Assembly (NCBI RefSeq): GCF_900964775.1
Contig: NC_041813.1
Span: 32,304,960-32,368,959, forward strand
Direction: 5' to 3'
DNA from: Scleropages formosus
Lineage: Eukaryota > Chordata > Actinopteri > Osteoglossiformes > Osteoglossidae
DNA: 64,000 bases
Of this stretch, positions 36,337-47,140 are shown piece after piece (position 1 is the first letter of the stretch; each line of letters starts with the position of its first letter). The translations under genes were made by a program, and so were the position numbers. A model generated the notes under the pieces. It had not been told where the DNA came from. It saw only the letters and a list, made by a program, of their open reading frames with translations, and made no database searches.

Positions 36337-39300
36337 CTGGACAGAGGCAGAATGGAAACAGACATGGACACGAGCGCAGCGGACAGCGTGTCCCCCAAGG
36401 TACAGCTCCATGGGGTGCGGGTGCTGCTGAGGTCTGACCTGAGATTTCATTGGGTGCCATCAGGTTATTTACAGGAATTGCCCTCCAACAGCACCCTGGT
36501 CACACACAGCTCAGACATACTTTAAGTTCCTAACCAGGACGGACATCAGTGGTCCCGGGGAACAGACACTAAGTGTCTCGCCCGCACTGTCACACGCGTG
36601 TACTGCGCTCCTCTGTACTACTCATGAAAACGACCCGCCGTCAGTACCAAACAAAGTCACAATTTACATGGAGGCAAAGAAGTGCGACATGAAAAGCAGT
36701 GTACGAAAGAGAAGCTTTATATGGCTTTATTAAAACTGTGTAAAAAAAAAGGGTGGAAATGAGCCACATCTCTTCACGAGTTCACATGGTCCCAGCCGTG
36801 GTCGTGTTGGAAGAGCACGCATGAGCCGTTCACTTGCTCCCGTGTGTGTATGTCTGTGTGCGTCTGCATTTGTCCGTGTGTGTCTGTGTGACATGGTCCA
36901 GCGTGACCTGTGAGCCCCTACTGCTGCGCGGCCTGAGCACACAGGTGTGTGTAAACAGTGTGTTCTGACCGTACTCAGCAAAGAAATCTGTGCTTTTCAC
37001 TTTGTATAAATACACCCCCCCAGGCACCTTATGGATGAATTCTCACTGTACTAGTGCATAGTAAATCATGGTAAACCCCTGCTAATGGCTTACTCATACC
37101 GTGTAGTGTAATTATTACTGTAGTAAAGAGTGCTTTATGATGGTACTTTCCCAGAGTCACCCATAAATTAGTCCATTTCTGGAACCTTCTGGTGCGGCGT
37201 GTCAACCAAAGAAATTATTGATTTTTTTTTTCTGCAGTCATCATTGGGAATACCATCTCCATGACAACAATACTGTGTTGGCTGCACCAAGTACAGCTCA
37301 GCATTCACCATAAATACACTAATTTCTTCAGGTGAAACTCTGCCCCTTCACTGACCTCCCCCCACAGTCATCAGTATCATATCCATCATCAAAATCTTGA
37401 TTATTATGATGACACAGCTCCAAAAAACCACCCGCCACACAACATAAATGCCAAATGACTCATAAAGCCCACCCCCTCGGAGCCTCGGAGCCCCCCCGCC
37501 CCTCCCACGTGACATCATCAAAGCTCGTCGTGTCTCTTGGTGAGGTCCTCCCCGTAATTGGTCGCCTGGCTGCCCACAAACATGTTCCAATTGGCCAGGA
37601 CCTCTTGCTTGGTGATGCGGTCGTCCTGCTCGCGGAAGGCAAGTGGAGAGGCCGAGGGAAAGAGTGCCGGAAGCCCCCGTGAGCGATTGAGAGAGAGAAA
37701 GACAGGAGAAGATTTACAGCTGGTTAGAATTAAAACCACTCAGTGAATTAGCAGTCTTGTTAATGCTAACAAGCTGGAGAGACTCCCTCACAGGACAGAG
37801 AGACCTTCTGTTCGATCAGGACGGCTGCGATGGACCATACGCTCGACCACCCTAAGGCGGGACCTCGTACGGACAACCGAGGAGGAGCGTGTCGCGAGGG
37901 CGGGTGGCGCTGTACCTTGTCAGTGTCCGTCTCGTGGATGAGGTGCCGGGCCTCGTTGTCCGCGTGGTCCACCTCTCCTGGCAGAATCCACTTGGACACC
38001 TCGCTGGCATCCAGAAACCCGTCCTGGCAGGGGAGAAGAGTGCGTCAAGGGTCCTGCCGCTGGACCTGAGTACGAGGTGAGGCGACGCTCCTCCGTTACA
38101 CGTGTCCCACCTGCAGTTGCTCCAGAGCTCCCGAGAGCAACGTTACGTTACCTTGTTCGTGTCCCGAAACTCGGAGAAGTGCTTCTTCTCTGTCTGCACC
38201 CACTCGGGCTCGCTCTCTCCGTCCTCGGGGCTGAACATGTCACCTAAGGGGGACGCAGGCCGTCAGCGCTCTGTCCGGCTGCAGATCGGGAGGTGCGGCT
38301 CCGCGCGGCACGGAGGTCTCACCTATGTACTCGTCCAGGTTGATCAGGCCATCCCCGTTCTTGTCGATGTCCTCCACGGTTTCCTGCAGGCGGAAGGTCA
38401 GAGTAAGATTGTGCCCCCTGAGCCTGGCTGCCCACCCCAGGTGTCGAAGCGGCTAAGGAACTGCCCGTGTTTGCAGTCGTGCCGTTGATGGAATCGGCGC
38501 CCACTCCGCTCCTACTGACCGCCACCACTACGTTCTTCATGTGGTCGAACTCCTCAGGGTGCAGGAAAGCCGTGAACTCCTCCTTGGTGGCTTTGCCGTC
38601 GCCGTTCCCGTCGGCCGCCTTGAACCGGCGCTCGTCTCGGGTGAGCATGGCCTTGTAGCTCGCCTTGTCGTCCACGTCGTCAAACTCCTCGTCTGCAAAC
38701 AGGCCGTGACCGGGGGGAGGGGGGGTCTTAGTTAAGGGCGTGCAACGTGCTGCTGAAAATATTTACTCAGGGTTCGAGAACCCTTCCGTACTCCCGCGTC
38801 CCTCATGCAGCAGGGTGTCCCAACGGCTCCTATCATCAGACACTTTGGCACAAACCCAAAGCCAAGCGCTTCCTGTCCTTCATGGTCTCCGTCTGACCGC
38901 TTTCCTTACGGGCACTATGTCGCAGACAGTTTTTTCCGCTATGCCACCAGCATCCCTGAGTCAGGTGATCGCGGTGTGTCCCAGTTAACCAGGCTGTACC
39001 CTGCCTCATGCGCACTAGAATGGCAGCGTACCATTAAAGGCCAAGCTACAAATAACAATCCCTAAGGATATCCTTCTCAGGGATAAAAACACATTTCATT
39101 TTGGTATTTTAACTAATGTTACGTGACTTTTTGCCCAGAAACTCACAATTCTTATTTTTCTGTAGGAGAAGCTAGCTAATCGACCCCCTCACAGAGGGAG
39201 TTCACCTGATGGGTCAATTTCGCCAAACAAATGAAGGCAAGTACATGAGGCATGGCTGCAGTGCTGCTCTCACCCAAGTAGTAGCCGTAGGTGGTGTTCT

Positions 39301-39881
39301 TGTACTCCTCCCAGGCCACCATGTCGTCCTTGTTGAGGTCGTACTCCTTCCAGTGCTTGTTCACGTTCTCCTCGATGTACCTCCTCTGCCGGTGCTTGAT
39401 CCAGTGGTGCAGCTCCGCGTGGCTGACGTAGCCATCGGCGTCCGTGTCGATGCGGTCCACGATCTTCCTGTCACAGGGCAGGGGGCACGAGCGTTAGCGC
39501 GCACCGTGACCACGGAACAGAGCACGGAAGGAGACGTGATCCTATCGGTCCCTGGCAAGAGCGCCTGACGCAACGCAACTGAAGTGGACGTAACCATGCA
39601 GGGGGCGTGCGCGGGAAGGGAGGGGGACGGCCCCCGGGCCCACGGGGTGCGAGGGACGCCACTTACCCCAGTCTCTCTTTGCTCTCCTCCGGGGTGAGCT
39701 GGTCGAAGGTCTTGGCCTCCTCCTTGCCCAGGAAGGCCTCGTGGTCGTACTGAAAGCCCTGCGTGTCGTCGTGGACGTGGTCGCTCAGGTCACCGTGGCG
39801 ATGGACTCGCTTCTCCTGGGCCGGGACAGCCGTCGCCATGGCCACCAGCAGCGACGTCACGCCTAGCAACGGCAACAGCAT
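36229..39881 (-). CDS. rcn3: Reticulocalbin-3 (CREC family ER EF-hand protein)
   Basis: RCN3 is a Ca2+-binding chaperone of the secretory pathway. Coding exons, minus strand: 39667-39881, 39274-39467, 38520-38692, 38323-38383, 38152-38243, 37916-38023, then either 37518-37625 (7a) or 36229-36336 (7b); 316 residues either way (human 328). I start at 39881 because [21 protein letters not shown] is a clear signal peptide and a splice acceptor lies just upstream at 39888. Landmarks: [20 protein letters not shown], then EF loops [60 protein letters not shown] and [12 protein letters not shown] (7a), and the C-terminal [18 protein letters not shown] then RHDEL. NTTYGYY carries a conserved N-glycosylation site. 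The signature fits RCN3 rather than RCN1 ([19 protein letters not shown]), and linkage to scaf1, trpm4 and hrc agrees with 19q13.33. Confidence 0.92.
36726..36731 (-). promoter_or_regulatory. rcn3: Proximal polyadenylation signal of rcn3 (for last exon 7a)
   Basis: AATAAA on the minus strand lies between exon 7a and exon 7b, so each terminal exon has its own possible signal. Confidence 0.45.
37518..37625 (-). other. rcn3: Standard last coding exon 7a of rcn3
   Basis: The acceptor CGCGAGCAG precedes 36 codons including the stop. [20 protein letters not shown] and [15 protein letters not shown] are nearly identical to the mammalian RCN3/RCN1 ending. Loop position 6 is Asp instead of Gly. Confidence 0.9.
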
Positions 39882-40331
39882 CGCGGTCCTGTTCCTGGCG
39901 GCGAAGCGGAGCGTCACACTTGCAGCCCCCAACATGACACGCTGGGCCTTGTGGAAGTGCTCACCCTGCAATGTTTAATTCGCTCTTATTTGATTAAAAC
40001 GGAGTCACTCACGGTTAATGGTCAGTGACACTGTCGCTCGCGCTCTGCCAATCACGTTCATTTGCCTTAGCCCACGCCATCTCATTTTACCCAGGTAGAC
40101 GGCTATTTTGCACAATGAAGGTGAAACAGTGACAGTGACAGAGTGGCAATGGATGGTGATGCTGGACACACGTCACAAGTCAGTCACTACACTAGTGGCC
40201 CAAGTTGTTCAGCCGGCGCTTTTCAAGTTTTCCTCCTTCCTTGGCTAAAAGAAGAGCAGTCCAACTCCACGCTCCATATGTGGCTGCATGAGGCACGATT
40301 ACGGTGAACCTATTGATGAAGAAGAACTTAC

Positions 40332-40560
40332 TCGAACCCAAGCTCCCCCGAAGACACGTGATGCCCTTCCTTCTGCCGCTCGCTGCTCCACTCGAGACGC
40401 ACGCGCACGCACCCTGTCTGTCTCTTTAAATGAGTCGTGTGGCCGAAGGGCGTGACCTAGCGCGAGCAGCCAATAGCGAGCCTCTTTGGGGAGCTCCCGT
40501 CCAATGAGAATGCGGACTGTGGCGGACCGAGGCGTAAAGCACATCGCCATTGGCTGCGGA
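40332..40560 (-). promoter_or_regulatory. rcn3: rcn3 5' noncoding exon end and CCAAT-rich promoter
   Basis: On the minus strand a strong donor (TTCGA|GTAAGT) at 40332/40331 can splice to 39888, seven nt before the start codon. Upstream are three CCAAT boxes: plus-strand CCAAT at 40470-40474 and 40501-40505, and ATTGG at 40549-40553. A CACGTG E-box lies at about 40355. I looked for an ER-stress element (CCAAT-N9-CCACG) and did not find an exact one. Confidence 0.5.
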
Positions 40561-41289
40561 GCGCCACGTTGACACGCGAACGAGCGCGGAGCGAGTGATG
40601 AGCGGCGGCGCGCACGGCACCTCGATTCATGTAGAAGGGAGCGAAGGTGGCGATTCTCGTGGCCGCACGGTGGCGCTGCTGAGCGCTGGAGAGCCTCACG
40701 TGTGTGTCCAGGGGCGGAGGTGGACCCCCCCCGCCTTCCCAGCCCGCTGCATAAATTAGTTTTGTGTGTGTTTGTTTGTTTCCTCGCACTGATGTCTCCC
40801 TAGCAGTCGCTCTTCTGTGTTCCCACACACACACACTGCCTGCACTTTCATTTCTGCAGCTGGAGCTGTGCCCACACTCGCTGATCGTACCTGCAGGTTG
40901 GGTGACGTGTGCTTCCTGTCGGTGGCCCAGCTCTCCTAGCGAACCTCAGATGACCCCGGTGTGACCACCTTTCCTCCCAGTACCTGACGGCTCGCACGCA
41001 CGCACGCACGCGCGCACGCACGCACGCACGCGCGCACACACTCCGTCCCAGTGATGGCTCCAGTGGCGCGTTTGCTCTCGCAGACTGATGGAAGGTGACG
41101 GGGGCAGCAAGAGCAACAAAGCCAGGGAGTCTCCTCGGGCGCCGAGACAGAGACGGGCCCGGGGGGGGGGTGGGGGTGCCGGCTGGGCTGGGCTGGGCTG
41201 GGCTGGGCTGGGCAGGGCAGGGGAGGAGAGGAGAAAGTGTCCTGCAAACCTCAAGTGGGCAGAAGCGTGGAGCAGGAAACACGCAAAGG
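40561..41289. other. Intergenic DNA with microsatellites
   Basis: (CACG)n/(CGCA)n at about 40990-41038 and (GGGCT)n at 41181-41220. No gene. Open reading through the GGGCT repeat into the LINE is a chance fusion. Confidence 0.6.
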
Positions 41290-44200
41290 GCAAGGAGAGG
41301 TGCGGGAGGCGCTTGTGGACGGACTGGTGTCAATACGCGCTAGTCGAGCTCCGAAAGCGCGGCTTTAGAACAGCGCTGCTTAGTATCCATGTGGCGAACC
41401 TCCGCTCCTTACCCAACAAAATGGACAAACTTTTCCTCCTGTCCCAAAGAAACAAGGACTTCTTAAACTCTGCTGCTCTGTGTTTCACGGAAACCTGGCT
41501 CAATGAAGCCATCCCGGACAGCGCGCTACATCTGCCGGGCTTCCAGCTGTTCAGAGCGGAATCAGCGGGGAAATCACGTGGAGGTGGGACATGCTTCTAC
41601 ATCAACGAAAGGTGGTGTACAGATGTGACAGCGTTGAAGAAGATGTGCTGTCCCGACCTAGAAGCGCTCTTCATCAACTGCAAGCCCTTCTACTCGCCGC
41701 GGGAGTTTTCCTCCTTCATCCTCGTAAGTGTTTACATTCCACCGCAAGCGTGCGTGAACGCAGCGCTGCAACAGCTGGGCGACCAGATCACTGACACAGA
41801 GCAACAACACCCGGACTCTGTTATAATCATTCTCGGGGACTTTAATAAAGCAAATCTCTCCCGTGAACTGCCAAAATACAGACAGCATATTACATGTCCC
41901 ACCAGAGACAGTAATATACTGGACCACTGCTACACCACAGTAAAGGATGCATATCACTCTGTTCCACGGGCAGCTTTGGGGCTCTCTGATCACTGCCTGG
42001 TTCATCTTATACCGACCTACAGGCAGAAACTGAAATCAGCTAAACCTGTAATAAGGACTGTTAAAAGATGGACTGAGGAAGCAGAGCAGGACTTACAAGC
42101 CTGCTTCGAGTGCACCGATTGGAGTGTCTTTGAGGCTGCTGCTAGCGACCTAGATGAGCTCACAGACTCTGTAACATCATATGTCAGTTTCTGTGAGGAT
42201 ATGTGCATCCCTACCAGGACTCGTCTAACATACAACAATGACAAACCGTGGTTCACTGCAAAACTCAGACAGCTTCGTCAGGCCAAAGAAGACGCCTACA
42301 AGAACGGGGACAGAGTCTTGTATAAACAGGCCAAAAACACACTGGCAAAGGAGATCAGAGTGGCTAAGAGAAACTACTCTGAAAAGCTGAAGAAACAGTT
42401 TTCAGCCAACGATCCTGCATCAGTGTGGAAAGGCATGAAAGACATCACAAATTACAAGACACCACCCCCCGGCACCGTGTCAACTCAACAACTGGCCGAC
42501 GATTTGAATGAGTTTTATTGCAGGTTTGATAAACCCTGTCTCACACTCTACACCCATTCAGACCCTCTCTCCACAAATCAGTTAACATCTCCAGTAACCC
42601 CCACCTTCCCCCCTCCTGCACCTTTGATCTGCGAAGAGGAGGTGCGTCGGGTCTTCGTCAAACAGAAGACAAGGAAAGCACCAGGCCTAGACGGCATCTC
42701 ACCGGCCTGCTTAAAAACCTGTGCTGACCGGCTGGCCCCTATCTTCACAAAGGTCTTCAACAGATCACTGGAGATGTGCGAAGTTCCTTCCTGCTTTAAA
42801 CGCTCCACCATCATCCCCATTCCAAAGAAACCCAAAATCACAGGACTTAATGACTACAGACCTGTCGCCTTAACGTCTGTGGTCATGAAGTCACTTGAAA
42901 AACTGGTGTTGGACTACCTGAAAAACATCACTGGACCCTTGCTGGACCCCCTGCGGTTTGCTTACCGAGCAAACAGGTCTGTGGATGATGCAGTCAACAT
43001 GGGACTGCACTACATCCTGCAACATCTGGACAAACCAGGGACTTATGCGAGGATCTTCAGCTCAGCCTTCAACACCCATCATCCCACACCTCCTCCTGTC
43101 CAAATTAACCCAACTCTCTGTGCCCACCTCCATCTGTCGGTGGATCACCAACTTCCTGACAGACAGGCAGCAGCTAGTGAGGCTGGGAAAATTCTCATCC
43201 AACACTTGCACGAACAGCAATAGTGCCCCCCAGGGATGTGTGCTCTCCCCACTGCTCTTCTCCCGGTACACCAACGACTGCACCGCTAAAGACCCCTCTG
43301 TCAAACTCCTGAAGTTTGCAGATGACACCACATTCATCGGCCTCATCCGGGATGGTGACAAGGCTGCTTACAGACAGGAGGTCCAAGAGCTGGCTGTCTG
43401 GTGCAGTCATAACAACCTGGAGCTGAACACGCTCAAAACAGCTGGAGATGATCGTAGACTTCAGGAGAAACACCTCAGCGTTATCCCCACTCACCATCAT
43501 GAACAGCACTGTGGCAACAGTGGAGTCATTCAGGTTCCTGGGCACCACCATCTCACAGGACCTGAAGTGGGAGCCCCACATAGACTCCATTGTGAAGAAG
43601 GCCCAGCAGAGGTTGTACTTCCTTCGCCAGCTGAGGAAGTTCAACCTGCCACAGGAGCTACTGATGCAATTCTACTCCGCAGTCATCGAGTCTGTCCTCT
43701 GCACTTCTATAACTGTCTGGTTCGGCTCAGCTACGAAATCAGACATCAGAAGGTTACAGCGGATAGTTCGGACTGCTGGAAGAATCATCGGCGCGCACAT
43801 CCCCCCACTGTCCAAGAATTGTACTCGTCCAGAGTCAGTAAAAGGGCGAGCAAAATCATTGTAGACCCCTCACATCCAGGCCACTTCCTCTTCGAACCTT
43901 TGCCATCTGGCCGGCGCTACAGAGCACTGTGCACCAGGACAGCCAGGCATAAGAAAAGTTTCTTTCTTCAGGCCATCTACCTCACGAACACCTAAATCTC
44001 TCCCCTAGAGAGTAAACTAGTGCAATACATAATGCTGTTTATATTTATATTTATAACTATTTATCACATCATATCTCTTACTCAAACTCCCTTGCATTTG
44101 TAACTAGTGACTATTTTGTATATAATATTGGGTACTATATATTTTTATATATTTTTCATCCCTTATTCACATACTCTGTCTTCTCATCTATCTTGTCACT

Positions 44201-44319
44201 GTCATTCTGTCTGTGCTGTGGAAGCTTCTGTCACCAAGACAAATTCCTTGTATGTGCGAACATACTTGGCAATAAAGCTCGTTCTGATTCTGATTCTGAT
44301 TCTGATTCTGATTCTGATA
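41290..44319 (+). mobile_element. L2-clade LINE (non-LTR retrotransposon), nearly full-length but inactive
   Basis: One long frame (to 43223) encodes the apurinic endonuclease (SIHVANLRSLPNKMDKL, CFTETWLN, RGGGTCFYINERWC, VSVYIPP, IILGDFNKANL, LGLSDHCLVHLIP) and the start of reverse transcriptase (FVKQKTRKAPGLDGISPACL, IIPIPKKPKITGLNDYRPVA, FAYRANRSVDDAVNMGLHY). The rest (SAPQGCVLSPLLFS, KFADDTTFIGLI, FRFLGTTISQDLKWEPHID) continues in other frames. Near 43055/43056 12 nt are missing in frame, which removes the LFVD of motif A with its catalytic Asp. An extra base near 43074 shifts frame, with further shifts near 43440 and 43815. The 3' end is AATAAAGCTCG plus a (TTCTGA)n tail at 44282-44318, usual for L2. 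The 5' boundary is approximate. Confidence 0.9.
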
Positions 44320-45593
44320 CCCCCGCGGTGACTGGAGGCCGTATGGCAGCGGAGACGTCCTTCTCGTCCGAAAGGACCGAACGCGTCTCTGGAGCCCAGC
44401 CGTTGAGTATATATGCATGTAGAGGGAATGTTTGCGCTCCTGCAGCGCATCCACACACCCCACCGTTTGCCTTTGTTTTTGTTTTAAGGACTTGATGAAA
44501 ATGTGTCCCGGCATTGTTGCTATGGTGACCTCTCTCACCCCCCCCCCCGCTTACGCTAGTCCCGCCTTTGAGCACCGACAGAGAGAGGGGTGACAGGGAT
44601 CCACTAGCAGGAGGCTGCAGAACATGCCCTACAGCTATGAAAATGTGCGTCTCTCTCTCTCTGTGTGTGTGTGTGTGTTGGGCAGGTACAAAGACACACC
44701 ATGCCTATCCACCTTGGGCAGAACATGTATGCAGTCACTCGGTCACAGCTGTGGGCAGGCGAGTGCCAGCAAACACACACGCGCACACGCACACACACAG
44801 ATGCACTTCTTAAGCATTTATTCACAGACGCGTCTGTTCTTTTGTGATGCTACCTTGTTCCGTGTGTCGCTCAGGTGCGTGTCACCTTCACACAGCAGTC
44901 TGACGGGGGCAGCGCAGAGCCGCTGAGGTGTCTCATCAACCGGAAATAAAACACGTTGGCAGTGCCCCCCCGCCACCCTGCTCCCACTGCCCCGTGCTCC
45001 CACGGCGCTTTTCCCTGGCTTTGTCTGCACACACACGTTCACACACACACACATTCACACTCACGTGTTCACACAGCATTCAACAAGTAGCGCAAACGAA
45101 TACGGCCAAACCGGCAGGTGAGGAACTGCTCCATGGCGACCGCTGGCTCTCTTGCACCTTCCCTGTGTCAAGCCCCCGCCATTCCAGCTTTCGAACATCT
45201 TGTTTGGCCTGTCAGACACATTTTGGGTTTAATCCAGTAAAATATGCAAATGCGCCATCAGAAATGTGACACTGTGTCAGGAAGGAAGACCTGATGGCTG
45301 TGCTGAAGTGTGGCAGTGACACGGAGGACCGTTCTCTCTCATGTGCATCACCTGTCCCCTCATCACAGCCGCGATCTCACACACATCCTATATGGAAGCC
45401 CACCGCTTTGGCCTCCTCACCGGGACCTTGGTAAGACTGGACCAAACGCGTACCAACGACTACGAGCCATGTCCACACACCACCTCATCACTGCTGACAG
45501 TGTCCAGCTTGACTCTTAATTGCTCTTCTGTCCATCACCCAAGGCATCTCCATAGAGGAGCAGAGTACATCAAGAGCAGACAAGGAGCTTTAG

Positions 45594-45624
<31 letters not shown>

Positions 45625-46899
45625 ACTATGGACACACAGCTTGTTTGTGTGACACCACCACGTTTCTGGTTCACATCCCTCCAGCAGCTCGTATAGGAGT
45701 GAACATTCAAACAGCAAATACACAGTTGATCACAGCAGATGGTGTTGGACTTATTGATGGAGCTGTCAGCAGATCAGGAGAGAAGAGGCTCTCACAGAGA
45801 CGGGTTCGAGACCCTTCTCCAGCGTGGGAGGGACTCAGCAGCTCTGAGGGAAGCTGTTTGTCCGATACCATATCACTCATATAGGTGCTGTGAAAGTTGC
45901 ACGTGTTTATGTTGCCACCACACACCTGCTGTCTCACACCTCTGCTGTCCTTCCTTTACCCACCACCTGGCACTTTGTTGCTTACTGGCTTCTCCTCCTC
46001 CTCTACTCTCTGTCTCCATTCCTCTCCATTCCTCTCCCTTCCTCTCTCGCTTCAACTCGCCTTTCAATGACATTAAGTTCAAACCTGACACTGACACTGA
46101 CTTACTCTGTCACCTCCATGTCTCCCCCCTCGCTCGCTCTCTCTCGCTCTCTCTACCTCCCCCCACCTCCCCCTCCCTCTGTGTGTCCATCGCTGTAAGG
46201 ATAACAGCGCCTACAGACGCGTTCTCCTCCTCGCTTGCTCTCTTTCGCCCCGTCTAACTCTCTCCGCCCGCCCTTGCTCGCCCACTCCGTGCCGTGGTGC
46301 ACATTGTCCATTTTCAACAAAGCCAGCAACTAGGACAAGGGACAAGGGACAAGGGTCACTGACGGCGGGGACAACAGAATACACGCCGTGTGTGAGACGA
46401 GGATCTTCTCTAGCCGCTTCCTCTGTCTCGCTCCAACATGACTTGGTGGTGAGTTGGCTTTTTTTCTCAAGTTCTTCACCACAGGGATGGCAGGGAAGGA
46501 CGAGTTCGGCTGGAAAGGAGCTGGAGTTGGGTTGAAAGAGAGGAGCGATCGAAGCAGAAGGAGAGGTTGGTCGTTGCATGTCCGACTGTTGAAGTGAGAC
46601 GAGTAAGACAGTTGGAGATGGTGAAGAGCTGGGCCTTGGCATGTGTACGTGTTAGACGGAGCAGAAAACGCCACACGAACAAACTTGACGTCAGATGCTG
46701 GACACAATTAAGCACACAGAACTTCAGTCCTACTTGATGCTGATGAGCTTCACAGCACAGGGTTCTGTGTCAAATCATGATGACATTTTTGACAGTTTTC
46801 AGGTAAAGAATGGCATGTGTGTGTGTTTTTACGACTGTGTGTGAGACAAACTCAGAGTGCATCACTGACCCCTTTCTGTCTTCCTCTCTCCTCCTGCAG
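44320..46899. other. Intergenic DNA upstream of pax10
   Basis: Contains CA/TG microsatellites (for example 45593-45622), a C/T-rich stretch at about 45990-46190 and the dispersed repeat at 45578-45860. I looked here for a paired box (GGVFVNGRPLPD or VSSINRVLRN type peptides) in all frames and saw none. Confidence 0.5.
45578..45860. repeat. Dispersed repeat, copy 2 (partner at 18692-18940)
   Basis: Same order of landmarks as copy 1, with an expanded (CA)n tract at 45593-45622 replacing a short CACACACG in copy 1. Carries GGTTCGAGACCC. Confidence 0.75.
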
Positions 46900-46990
46900 C
46901 TAATTTGTTGGCTTGGCTGGGGGTCGGTGCCCAAGGCTCAGGTCAAGGGTCAATGGTGAAAGGGTCACGGCACAGTGGGCGGGACATATA

Positions 46991-47109
46991 ATGTGCGAGA
47001 AGCTAACGATGCTGAACCTGCCAAATGGGTTAAGCTGGAATGACCCAAACAACTGGTATCATCATCCATCGGATGTGATGTCGACTCAGCATGGCGCAGG
47101 TATGCAAAG

Positions 47110-47140
<31 letters not shown>

